Positions 1-5,490 of a stretch of 5,490 bases of DNA are shown one piece after another. The translations under genes were made by a program, and so were the position numbers. Below the pieces are notes generated by a model. The model searched no databases. It saw nothing but the letters and a program-made list of their open reading frames with translations, and was not told the DNA's origin. Position 1 is the first letter of the stretch. Each line of letters opens with the position of its first letter. This DNA is from a bacterium (GTDB lineage Bacteria > Bdellovibrionota_C > UBA2361 > OMII01): NCBI GenBank assembly GCA_017853915.1, contig JAFMIS010000184.1:1-5490 (forward strand), read 5' to 3'.

Positions 1-378
1 CCTAACCTAACCACGGTTCGCAAGGTCTCTAGAGCCCTGGCGCTTAGAGCCAAGGGCGCTACTGAAAAGGAGCTATCTAAGGCGCTCGATATCACCCCCG
101 GCGCCGTGCATCGAGCCCTGGCCCCGTTTGATGATATCCTCAAAAAACTCCCGGATCTTGGGCAGTATCGGAGCGCTCGAAACGATCTTCTCGACGGCGC
201 CGAAATGGTGGTGCTCCGAGAGGTGTTTAAATCCGAGAAACTGGAGGCGGCCAGCCTTCGGGACGTGGCCCAGGCACTGGAGAAAATCGTGAAGGCGAAT
301 CGGCTGTATCACGGACAGAGTAGTGAAAACATCTCGGCTTCGGTCGCGTTCTTCGACCGCTCAGATGAGGAGCGATAA
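1..378 (+). CDS. Phage terminase small subunit-like DNA-binding protein, 5'-truncated by the window edge
   Basis: The frame is open from base 1 to a TAA at 376-378, giving 125 visible codons; the true start lies left of the window, and the GTG at 106 is internal because homology-like sequence continues upstream of it. Visible residues 12-40 look like a helix-turn-helix: a helix (ALALRAKGATEKELSKAL), a turn (DITPG) and a recognition helix (AVHRAL). It is followed by an alpha-helical part containing YRSARNDLLDGAEMVVL and EKLEAASLRDVAQALEKIV, then RLYHGQSSENIS. This layout (HTH, then a helical block with a 'K-x-x-x-ASLRD-x-A' stretch and an 'R-L-x-x-G-x-S-x-x-NIS' tail) is typical of small phage proteins next to large terminases. 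Known role of the family: an oligomeric ring that binds packaging-start DNA and hands it to TerL. The nearby terL and portal genes support this. It could instead be a phage HTH regulator. Its codons are more C-ended than those of the genes after 1150. Confidence 0.62.
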   Translation, partial: PNLTTVRKVSRALALRAKGATEKELSKALDITPGAVHRALAPFDDILKKLPDLGQYRSARNDLLDGAEMVVLREVFKSEKLEAASLRDVAQALEKIVKANRLYHGQSSENISASVAFFDRSDEER

Positions 379-417
379 ACGGCTTTATAGGACAGAGCCC
401 CCAACTCCGTATACTTA

Positions 418-452
418 CCCCCTGCGCCCCCCTTCTTCCCCTGCCCCCCCCC
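418..452 (-). other. Potential G-quadruplex (minus strand) / i-motif (plus strand)
   Basis: Read on the minus strand, the region gives four G tracts of 9, 4, 6 and 5 bases with loops of 2, 5 and 4 bases. This meets the usual pattern of four runs of at least three G with loops of 1-7. On the + strand the same bases are four C runs able to form an i-motif. The motif match is direct from the sequence; folding in vivo and any function are inference. Confidence 0.55.
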
Positions 453-464
453 TCGACGGAGGGG
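449..464 (+). repeat. Short GC hairpin, 6-bp stem
   Basis: CCCCTC (449-454) is followed by the four-base loop GACG and the exact reverse complement GAGGGG (459-464). No T run follows, so it is not a standard intrinsic terminator. It sits at the switch from the C-tract block to the purine run and overlaps the last C tract of the G-quadruplex pattern, so the two structures would compete. Confidence 0.4.
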
Positions 465-660
465 AGAGAAAAGAGAGAAGCAGCGCCCGCCGCCGCCACG
501 GGGGGAGGGGGGGACCCCCGGCCGACCCGCCCGGCCGCGCACCTCCAGATGTATTAAAGCTCCATCCCCGAGCGCAAATTTTTTCTCACGAGGCCCAAAA
601 ACCTTACGTTTTGAGCTTCAACTGAGTTAAAGTATCGCCACATATCTGAGCATTTAGAGT

Positions 661-676
661 GTGATCACTTTGTGAT
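661..676. promoter_or_regulatory. Operator-like inverted and direct repeat
   Basis: The eight-base palindrome GTGATCAC (661-668) overlaps the inverted repeat ATCAC-TTT-GTGAT (664-676). The half-site GTGAT also recurs in direct orientation 11 bases apart (661 and 672), about one helical turn. Such spacing suits a dimeric regulator, but no convincing promoter is visible beside it, and short repeats like this arise by chance. It does not fit the spacing of a CRP site. Confidence 0.22.
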
Positions 677-830
677 TGCAGGGTCGTGGTTAGCGACACA
701 TTCCCGGATGGTCTTTGGATTATCCCCAATGAAGCGCTAGGTAGTGAGTGAGCGTCTGAGCTTGCAACAAAATCTACCAACGACACGGCGTGGGAACGCG
801 CCGGATCGGTGATGCGAGAGTAAATGCTTT

Positions 831-1034
831 TTGTCTGGTCGCGGTGAAAATCGCGGCCAGTTTTTACCGGGCAACGAGCAGGTAGTTGATCCTGCGAGCG
901 GGGAGCTGCGTCCCGGTCCTAAAGTGCTGACAAAAAAAGCAAGTAAAGCTTTCGCATCTGTCAAACTGAGCAAATTGACGCCCTCGTGGGTCCGATTGCG
1001 ATTGAGTCGTCTATGTTCTGAGGGGCCGCCGTGA
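831..1034 (+). CDS. Doubtful small ORF with a terminase-like N-terminal motif, possibly a gene remnant
   Basis: A 67-codon frame starts at TTG (831) and stops at TGA (1032-1034); no ATG or GTG start exists in this frame after the upstream stop at 810. The only ribosome-binding candidate is a weak GAGAG at 816-820. The first part, GRGENRGQFLPGNE followed by ELRPGPKVLTKKASKAF, resembles the basic 'RGxFxPGN...GxP' N-termini of some phage terminase-associated proteins (DUF5681-like). That resemblance is from memory and was not tested. After about residue 45 the sequence becomes less protein-like and Arg/Leu-rich. This would suit a truncated gene, a frameshifted gene or chance. An intrinsic-terminator-like hairpin (835-865) covers its first codons, which argues against normal expression. 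Confidence 0.33.
   Translation: MSGRGENRGQFLPGNEQVVDPASGELRPGPKVLTKKASKAFASVKLSKLTPSWVRLRLSRLCSEGPP
835..865 (+). terminator. Rho-independent terminator-like hairpin
   Basis: The left arm CTGGTCGCG (835-843) pairs with the right arm CGCGGCCAG (852-860): nine pairs with one G-T wobble, and a further G-T pair is possible inside. The loop is a short A-rich TGAAAA-type sequence, and the right arm is followed at once by five T (861-865). This is the classic form on the + strand. On the minus strand no T run follows the stem, so it should act in one direction. It would end transcription entering from terS or from the gap. The conflict is that it lies at the very start of the 831-1034 frame. Confidence 0.6.
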
Positions 1035-1135
1035 ATAATCTCGGGGTCTTTTCTCTGAGGTCTCTAATCAATAGAGCACTAGGGAAAGCTCCCCGTGTAT
1101 CTTCCGTTCTCTATCTTCCTCTAAGACACTGAAGC

Positions 1136-1142
1136 AAAGGGG
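1136..1142 (+). promoter_or_regulatory. Ribosome-binding site for the nuclease-like gene
   Basis: AAAGGGG lies seven bases before the GTG at 1150. This decides that start, since the gene has no ATG near its beginning. Confidence 0.6.
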
Positions 1143-1149
1143 TTTTGGT

Positions 1150-1701
1150 GTGCATTACGACGTGCGGATCAACCGCGAGACCTTTGTTGACCTCAATGTT
1201 CAGTTATTCCCTGAACGAATTCCTTTTGTTCGCTTTGATTCGAAGAGTGAGATTGCGTGTGCCATTTTGATGGAGCGTCACATTCCTGGGTGGCGGTGTA
1301 TTCCTGGGGAGACGTATCAGGTGCCGTTGGTGCAGGGGTGTAAGGCTGACTTTTTGGTGAATGGCGAGGTGGTGTTGGAGTATCACCCTGTGAGTTTGCA
1401 TCGAGGGTTGATGAGTGACGATGCGCGGAGGAGTTTTGAGCGGCATTTGCCGAGGTTAAAGGGGTGGTTGAGGGATGAGTTGCGGGAGGCGTTGCGGGAC
1501 GAATTGCATGAGCAGTATTCGGTGCGGAGGAGGATTTTGCTGAAGGCTACTCCTGGCTTGGAGGGTAGTGAGTTGATTGTGGCGCGGGATATTAAAGAGT
1601 TTTGGAGGGCGGTGTTGATGCGGTTTTCGGAGGCTCCTCCGAGTTGTAAGCAGACTCATAAGGAGTGGGCTGAGATTTTTAAAGCTGTGGAGAAGGGGTG
1701 A
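1150..1701 (+). CDS. Probable PD-(D/E)XK-fold nuclease-like protein, 183 aa
   Basis: Start is GTG with a well-placed AAAGGGG; stop is TGA (1699-1701), overlapping the ATG of terL. I do not recognise a named family. Residues 30-80 show a pattern typical of small PD-(D/E)XK-like nucleases: SKSEIACAILMER (Glu34, in a helix), a beta-type stretch ending KADFLVNGEVVLEYH with Asp67, and an E-x-H (Glu77, His79) where E-x-K is usual. Family knowledge: the Asp and the E-x-K/H residues bind metal and cut DNA. Residues 100-140 are highly charged and helical (LKGWLRDELREALRDELHEQ), a possible coiled coil or oligomer contact. There is no signal peptide or membrane segment. Translational coupling to terL suggests a role with DNA packaging or with processing of packaged DNA; that role is inference. 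It could also be a selfish endonuclease or an inactive structural relative. Confidence 0.75.
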   Translation: MHYDVRINRETFVDLNVQLFPERIPFVRFDSKSEIACAILMERHIPGWRCIPGETYQVPLVQGCKADFLVNGEVVLEYHPVSLHRGLMSDDARRSFERHLPRLKGWLRDELREALRDELHEQYSVRRRILLKATPGLEGSELIVARDIKEFWRAVLMRFSEAPPSCKQTHKEWAEIFKAVEKG

Positions 1702-1703
1702 TG
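1689..1703 (+). promoter_or_regulatory. Translational coupling site for terL
   Basis: A purine-rich GGAGAAGG (1689-1696) sits just before a TGATG overlap: stop TGA 1699-1701, start ATG 1701-1703. An in-frame GTG at 1698 is an alternative start, but the ATG has the better spacing and the same overlap form as the terL/portal junction. Confidence 0.6.
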
Positions 1704-3332
1704 TTTACGATTAACGGCGTGAAGTTCAAGCCGATAGCTGGCGTTGATTATGGTTATGACTGGGCGGCGTTTGACCGGGCGATGGACGAGCGGCCGTATG
1801 ATGAGAAGTTGAAGCGGGAATTGACGCAGGACGAGAATACCAGGCGGGTGTTCCGTGGGATGTTGAGAGACAGTTTATGGGCGATTACGGCGTTTGTGCT
1901 GAAGATACCCTGTGCATTTCATCCGTGGTGGGTGGCGACGTGTCGGGAGGTGCAGATTGGGCCGATGACGAATACTTTGGATATTTGGGCGCGGGGTCAC
2001 GGAAAGAGTTCGATAGTGACGAGCGCTCGAACAATTCAAGTGCTTCTGAACGACCCTGAAGAGAGCATCTGTATTTTTAGCTACACGAAGTCGGCTGCGT
2101 TAAAGTTTTTTCAGCAGATTAAGTTCACGCTTGAGTCCAGTGAGTTCTTGAAGTGGGTATTCCCGGATATTTTATGGGCGAATCCCCATGTTGAGGCTCC
2201 GAAGTGGAGTGAGGAGAATGGGATATTTGTGAAGCGAAAGGGGTTTCAAAAGGAGCCGACCTTAATGGCGAGTGGGTTATTAGAGGCGATGCCGACGGGT
2301 ATGCACTTTAGCCTTAGGATTTATGATGACGTGATGGTGGAGGATATTGCTGATAATCCTGAGACGATTGAGAAGTTGAAAGAGCGGTTTGATATGTCTG
2401 AAAATTTAGGCAAGGACGGCGGGAAGAAGTGGATTATTGGAACGCCGTATCACCATGAGGATTTGCTTTCGATGCTGCGGAATCGAAAGAAGCCGAATGG
2501 CGATCCTAGTTATCATTTGAGGTTGAAGCCGGCGACTGAGGACGGGGCGTGGAATGGGAAGCCGGTTTTTATCAGCCAGGAGTATTTGGACGAGCTGAAG
2601 CAGAATCGCCGGAAGTTCTCTAGCCAACAACTGCTCAACCCTACCCCGGTGGAGATACAGCGGCTCTCTCCAGACTTTCTTCGGGATGTTGCGCCTCAGG
2701 ACGTACCGGATCGCCTCTACCGTTTTATGGTGGTGGACCCGGCTGGTGAGCGGCGCGACCGGACTGGCGACTGTTGGGCGATGGCGGTGATTGGGGTGGA
2801 CCCATACCGGGACGACTTGGGTGCGAGTGATATTTTCATTACGGACCTGGTGATTGAGGAGATGGGGTATGAGGATGCGATTCGGGAGGTAGTTGAGATG
2901 TACTCTCGAAACGGAAGGATTTTGCAGCTTGGGGTTGAGAAAGTTGCATTATCCACAACAGAGGTTCACGTCCTAAATGCCTTACGTTCCAGGGGTAAGT
3001 ACCTTAGCATTGAGGACGGGACGTTAGTGATGTTGCGTCCCGGTGGAAGGTCGAAGGCCAGCCGAATTGAGAGCAACCTCGTTTGGCCTTTAAATAATGG
3101 GAAGGTTCATATCTCGCGGGCCGTGCCTGATGTGTATCGGGCGCGGCTGAGGAGTGAGATGGAGAAGTTCCCGATGTGGCATGACGACGGTTTGGATGCC
3201 GTGAGTTATGTGTACGACCTGCTGCGTAATTATCGTTTTGGTACTCGACCGAGCGACGAGCCAGTGAAGAGAAAAGTTTGGCTGGAGAATTGGCAGCGGC
3301 AGCGTAATCCGAACAGGTGGCTGACAGTCTGA
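1701..3332 (+). CDS. terL: Phage terminase large subunit (ATPase motor and headful nuclease)
   Basis: 543 residues, an ordinary TerL length. It docks on the portal, pumps DNA into the procapsid using ATP, and cuts it. N-terminal ATPase: Walker A is ARGHGKSS at residues 97-104 (Lys102); Walker B is LRIYDDV at 205-211 (Asp209, Asp210), with Glu214 nearby as a possible catalytic acid; the coupling motif is IIGTPYH around 245-251 (Thr248). C-terminal RNase H-like nuclease: first acid in FMVVDPAG (Asp346), second in LGVEK (Glu413), third in WHDDGLDAV (Asp495/Asp496 and Asp499). All expected catalytic positions are present, so the protein looks intact. ATG at 1701 was chosen over GTG 1698 for its ribosome site and overlap. 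Codons are strongly G/T-ended except for a C-richer stretch around 2625-2725, at the linker between the two domains. It overlaps the portal start by one base, so both genes are probably co-translated. Confidence 0.95.
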   Translation: MFTINGVKFKPIAGVDYGYDWAAFDRAMDERPYDEKLKRELTQDENTRRVFRGMLRDSLWAITAFVLKIPCAFHPWWVATCREVQIGPMTNTLDIWARGHGKSSIVTSARTIQVLLNDPEESICIFSYTKSAALKFFQQIKFTLESSEFLKWVFPDILWANPHVEAPKWSEENGIFVKRKGFQKEPTLMASGLLEAMPTGMHFSLRIYDDVMVEDIADNPETIEKLKERFDMSENLGKDGGKKWIIGTPYHHEDLLSMLRNRKKPNGDPSYHLRLKPATEDGAWNGKPVFISQEYLDELKQNRRKFSSQQLLNPTPVEIQRLSPDFLRDVAPQDVPDRLYRFMVVDPAGERRDRTGDCWAMAVIGVDPYRDDLGASDIFITDLVIEEMGYEDAIREVVEMYSRNGRILQLGVEKVALSTTEVHVLNALRSRGKYLSIEDGTLVMLRPGGRSKASRIESNLVWPLNNGKVHISRAVPDVYRARLRSEMEKFPMWHDDGLDAVSYVYDLLRNYRFGTRPSDEPVKRKVWLENWQRQRNPNRWLTV

Positions 3333-3334
3333 TG
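3330..3334 (+). promoter_or_regulatory. TGATG stop/start overlap joining terL and portal
   Basis: The terL TGA (3330-3332) shares its A with the portal ATG (3332-3334). The nearest Shine-Dalgarno-like bases, AGGTGG (3315-3320), are 11 bases upstream and weak, so portal translation likely depends on ribosomes finishing terL. Confidence 0.6.
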
Positions 3335-5490
3335 AAGAGTCTTAAGCGCAGTTCAATTTTTGGGAATCACTACCACGTTGTTTTTTTGAACGACGAGCGT
3401 GGGTATGGGGTTACAAGTGCAGAGAAAGAGGATGGTCACACGCATGAAGTGTCGTGGGTTCCTCCGACTGAGGAGATTCCTGAGTCGCAAGATCCGAACA
3501 CTGGGGAGATTATCCCTGGGCAGCCAGCGCAGCCTGGTTATTGGTCCTTTAGCCCTGGTCCTGACGGGCATTTGCATGATGTTGGCGGTGATATTCCTTT
3601 AGTTCGGCGCACAATCGCCGGGGAAGATAAGAACGAATGGGACACGATTGCCGAGGTTTTGGAGTGTTTTAATACTTGGTACGAGTACGACAAGCCGAGC
3701 ATTGAAGCGGGGCAAGCAAGTGAGGATTTTCGAGCTGGCAAACAGTGGACCGACTCTGACCGTCAGACGTTAAACTCTCAGGGGCGGGCGTGTTTAACTA
3801 TCAATCGGATTGGCAATAAGATTGATACGCTTAGCGGCTTTGAGAGAAAGCAGAGGACCGACGTTCGGTTTGTGCCGCAGGAAGCTGGCGATCAAAAAGC
3901 TGCGGATCTGTATAACATCCTGGTAAAGCAGCTTCTTGATAAATGTAATTTTTGGCGTGAGCGCAGTGAGAGTTTTGAGGATTTGATTGTTGCTGGCAAG
4001 GGGAGCTGGAACATTCGGATTAGCAGAGACAATGATTTGCGGGGCGAGATTATTGTCGAGAGGTTTCCGTGGGATCAGAGTGTTTTTGCTCCGTTCGACA
4101 AGGCTGACGCGAGTGATGCGGAGGGGTTTTGTAAGTACCGGTGGTTTAGTCTGAGCAGGGCGCAGCAGTTGTGGCCTGACAAGGCTGAGGATTTGAAGGC
4201 GGCTTATACGACAGTGGTGGATCGGTTGCCGTATGGGATTGAGCGTACTCGTCCAGGGAATCAGCAAGACACGCTCCTAGGTGCGAATAGTGTCGATACG
4301 AACATCTTTGGACCGCATATTGACACCAAGCGCAAGAGTGTTTTGGTCATTGAGTGCGCCCGGTTTGTGTACGTTAAGGTGCCTGTAGTTGGGCATTTTG
4401 CGGAGGATTTCTACGTCAATGCGTGGCAGTTCCCGAAAGCGGATCTGGAGATGGCGGGGACGATCCCTGGGTTTGTGAGGCTTGATAAGACCGTTAAGAA
4501 GATTCGGCTGACGAAGGTTGCTGGCGGTAAGGTGTTATTGAGTGACGAGAATCCGGCTGACTTGCCGAGCGACGATTTCTATTTTGTGCCGTTTTTTGCG
4601 TATCGCAAGCGGGGACAGTTCTGGGGCAAGGTCGAGCAAGTCAAGGACAGCCAATTGCTTATCAACAAGCTGGCGAGTCAGGCAACGGACATTGGCAACC
4701 GCATGGTGTCCTATAATTATTTCTATGACCGCGACACGTTCCCTGACAACGAGCTAAAGCGTTTTATTGAGTCGAGCGCCGAGCCGGGGGCTGTGTTTGA
4801 GGTTAATAGTGTTTCCAAGATCCCGGTAAAGACTGAGGGTGCCAAGTTCCCGAGTGAGATTGTGAATCTGATGGCGCTTCAGGAGCGGCTATTGGATGAG
4901 GGGATGAATGTGATCCCCGAGGCTGGCGGGGCGAACGAGTCTGGGGCTGCGATCTTACAGAAGCAACAGATCAAGATGACTGGGAACGAGTTCCTGTTTG
5001 ACTCGTTGGGTGACGCGATGATTCGGCTGGGGCGTTTGCTAGTGCCGATCATTAAGAAGTATTACCCCCCGGAGCGGGTGGTGCGAATTGTGCGCTCAGC
5101 GCAGACAACTGGCGAAGATCGGAATGTTGGCGGTGTTCCGCTTGATGAGTTCTCCGATGAGGACATTGTGAAGGTTCTTGAGCAGAGTGACCTTGAGAAG
5201 TTCGATCTGGTGGTGGGGGAGAGTGCTTACAGTCCGAGCAGCCGACTAGGGACGTTCCTAATTCTGACCGACTTGGCTGGGAAGGGGGTCGATATACCTG
5301 CCGAGATGATCCTCCAGTACGCTGATATGCCGCAGAAGGACAAGGAGATGTTGTTGTCGCGGCTATCGCAACAGCAGGATGCTGCGAACCAAGCGACTGC
5401 CTCGGCTGGCGATGCTGAGATTGAAAAGACGCTGGTGGCGAAGAACATTATTCCTCCCTCAGTGGCCGAGCGGTTTGGGATTCCCCCAAC
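3332..5490 (+). CDS. P22-type portal protein, 3'-truncated by the window edge
   Basis: The frame from ATG 3332 has no stop to the end of the window: 719 codons and still open, against about 725 residues for the whole P22 portal. Role: dodecameric ring at one capsid vertex through which TerL pumps DNA and to which the tail attaches. Residues 1-95 are an extension with three His-x-His motifs (13-15, 36-38, 80-82), discussed as a finding. The portal core follows: EDFRAGKQW at 131-139 and a stretch at 152-182 with RACLTINRI, then GFERKQRTDVRF, a pattern I know from P22-family portals. A later part, with GESAYSPSSRLG at 629-640 and LTDLAGKGVDIPAEMI, fits the region before the C-terminal helices; from about 670 the sequence is Gln/Ala-rich and helical. 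Position directly after terL agrees. The extension may be a real domain or a lineage-specific insertion. Family assignment is from motif memory, not a search. Confidence 0.88.
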   Translation, partial: MKSLKRSSIFGNHYHVVFLNDERGYGVTSAEKEDGHTHEVSWVPPTEEIPESQDPNTGEIIPGQPAQPGYWSFSPGPDGHLHDVGGDIPLVRRTIAGEDKNEWDTIAEVLECFNTWYEYDKPSIEAGQASEDFRAGKQWTDSDRQTLNSQGRACLTINRIGNKIDTLSGFERKQRTDVRFVPQEAGDQKAADLYNILVKQLLDKCNFWRERSESFEDLIVAGKGSWNIRISRDNDLRGEIIVERFPWDQSVFAPFDKADASDAEGFCKYRWFSLSRAQQLWPDKAEDLKAAYTTVVDRLPYGIERTRPGNQQDTLLGANSVDTNIFGPHIDTKRKSVLVIECARFVYVKVPVVGHFAEDFYVNAWQFPKADLEMAGTIPGFVRLDKTVKKIRLTKVAGGKVLLSDENPADLPSDDFYFVPFFAYRKRGQFWGKVEQVKDSQLLINKLASQATDIGNRMVSYNYFYDRDTFPDNELKRFIESSAEPGAVFEVNSVSKIPVKTEGAKFPSEIVNLMALQERLLDEGMNVIPEAGGANESGAAILQKQQIKMTGNEFLFDSLGDAMIRLGRLLVPIIKKYYPPERVVRIVRSAQTTGEDRNVGGVPLDEFSDEDIVKVLEQSDLEKFDLVVGESAYSPSSRLGTFLILTDLAGKGVDIPAEMILQYADMPQKDKEMLLSRLSQQQDAANQATASAGDAEIEKTLVAKNIIPPSVAERFGIPP

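Larger units (their letters stand above)
418..540. repeat. GC-rich low-complexity block with homopolymer C and G tracts
   Basis: By hand count, about 80 percent of 421-540 and over 90 percent of 481-540 is G or C. The order on the + strand is: C tracts of 5, 6, 4 and 9 bases (418-452); an uninterrupted 23-base purine run (458-480); a CGCC-type stretch (484-499); two G tracts of 6 and 7 bases split by one A (500-513); and a C-rich stretch with CGGCCG at 519-524 and again at 532-537. The flanking DNA is nothing like this. It could be a structural cis element, an insertion of foreign low-complexity DNA, or an assembly artefact. Confidence 0.75.
379..1149. other. Long intergenic region inside the packaging module
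   Basis: These 771 bases separate the small-terminase-like gene from the nuclease-like gene. No full-length protein gene is convincing on either strand. The left part (about 418-540) is extremely GC-rich low-complexity DNA. The middle (541-830) is ordinary mixed sequence with an operator-like inverted repeat at 661-676 and no clear gene. The right part (831-1034) has a doubtful small reading frame overlapped by a terminator-like hairpin. From 1035 to 1135 there are only weak short hairpins (for example CTCTA/TAGAG at 1062-1076). No tRNA-like T-arm or CRISPR-type repeat is seen. Packaging modules are usually tightly packed, so a gap this size may hold a cis-acting site, a small RNA or a decayed gene. 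Confidence 0.7.

Noticed and set aside
171..181. Eleven-base match GAGCGCTCGAA repeated at 2021-2031
   Set aside because: Both copies lie within coding sequence and encode a similar Ser-Ala-Arg; the central palindrome is short, and two copies are not enough for a repeat family.
227..542. Two minus-strand frames across the end of terS and the GC-rich block
   Set aside because: Low-complexity Gly/Arg/Pro translations; stop codons are simply rare in such GC-rich DNA.
323..625. Plus-strand 100-codon frame running through the GC-rich block
   Set aside because: Its first part overlaps the end of the small-terminase-like gene in another frame, and the rest is Pro/Arg/Gly low-complexity translation of homopolymer tracts with no ribosome site.
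611..638. Possible promoter TTGAGC / TATCGC with 16-base spacing
   Set aside because: Both boxes are poor matches to the sigma-70 consensus; not distinguishable from chance.
931..939. A7 tract as a programmed frameshift site in the 831-1034 frame
   Set aside because: The -1 frame meets a TAA at 944 at once and the +1 frame stops at 967, so shifting would not make a longer product.
604..973. Minus-strand frames of 60 and 78 codons in the gap
   Set aside because: No Shine-Dalgarno sequence seen before the 60-codon frame's GTG start, no recognisable motif in either, and one is the complement of the 831-1034 frame.
975..1017. Possible promoter with TTGACG (975-980) upstream of the nuclease-like gene
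   Set aside because: No acceptable -10 box at 16-18 bases; TATGTT at 1012-1017 is far too distant.
379..1149. tRNA gene or CRISPR array in the gap
   Set aside because: No T-arm-like GGTTCGAATCC pattern and no regularly spaced direct repeats were found.
1204..1659. Minus-strand frames opposite the nuclease-like gene
   Set aside because: Shadows of the coding strand with Pro/His/Arg/Gln-rich composition; the + strand frame has a good ribosome site and operon overlap.
3794..4267. 157-codon minus-strand frame
   Set aside because: Wholly antisense to the well-supported portal gene; its long open state follows from the G/T-ended codons of the portal strand, and it shows no motif.

Overview
The window is a tailed-phage or prophage fragment carrying the DNA-packaging module. 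All supported genes lie on the + strand, in the order: small-terminase-like DNA-binding protein (cut by the left edge), a 771-base gap, a 183-residue nuclease-like protein, the large terminase, and a P22-type portal protein (cut by the right edge). A P22-family portal points to a podovirus-like head-to-tail design. No host marker is visible, so the host can only be called bacterial. Codon choice downstream of 1150 is strongly G/T-ended (TTG leucine, GAG, GTG, GGG), unlike the more C-ended codons of the left-end gene.

Region by region: 1-378 is the C-terminal 125 codons of a helix-turn-helix protein that fits a phage small terminase. 379-1149 has no convincing full-size gene. It holds a very GC-rich low-complexity block (about 418-540) with a four-tract G-quadruplex pattern on the minus strand, a small operator-like inverted repeat near 661-676, a strong intrinsic-terminator-like hairpin at 835-865, and a doubtful 67-codon reading frame (831-1034) whose start resembles phage terminase-like N-termini. 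1150-1701 is a probable PD-(D/E)XK-fold protein. 1701-3332 is the large terminase, with ATPase and nuclease motifs all visible. 3332-5490 is the portal gene, open to the end of the window (719 codons), with an unusual N-terminal extension carrying three His-x-His motifs.

How they work together: the small subunit would recognise viral DNA, the large subunit would cut it and pump it, and the portal would be the channel through which it enters the procapsid. The nuclease-like gene, terL and the portal gene are joined by two identical TGATG stop/start overlaps, so they are almost certainly translated as one coupled operon. The most unusual parts are the structured gap between terS and the rest of the module, the nuclease-like gene coupled to terL, and the His-x-His extension of the portal.
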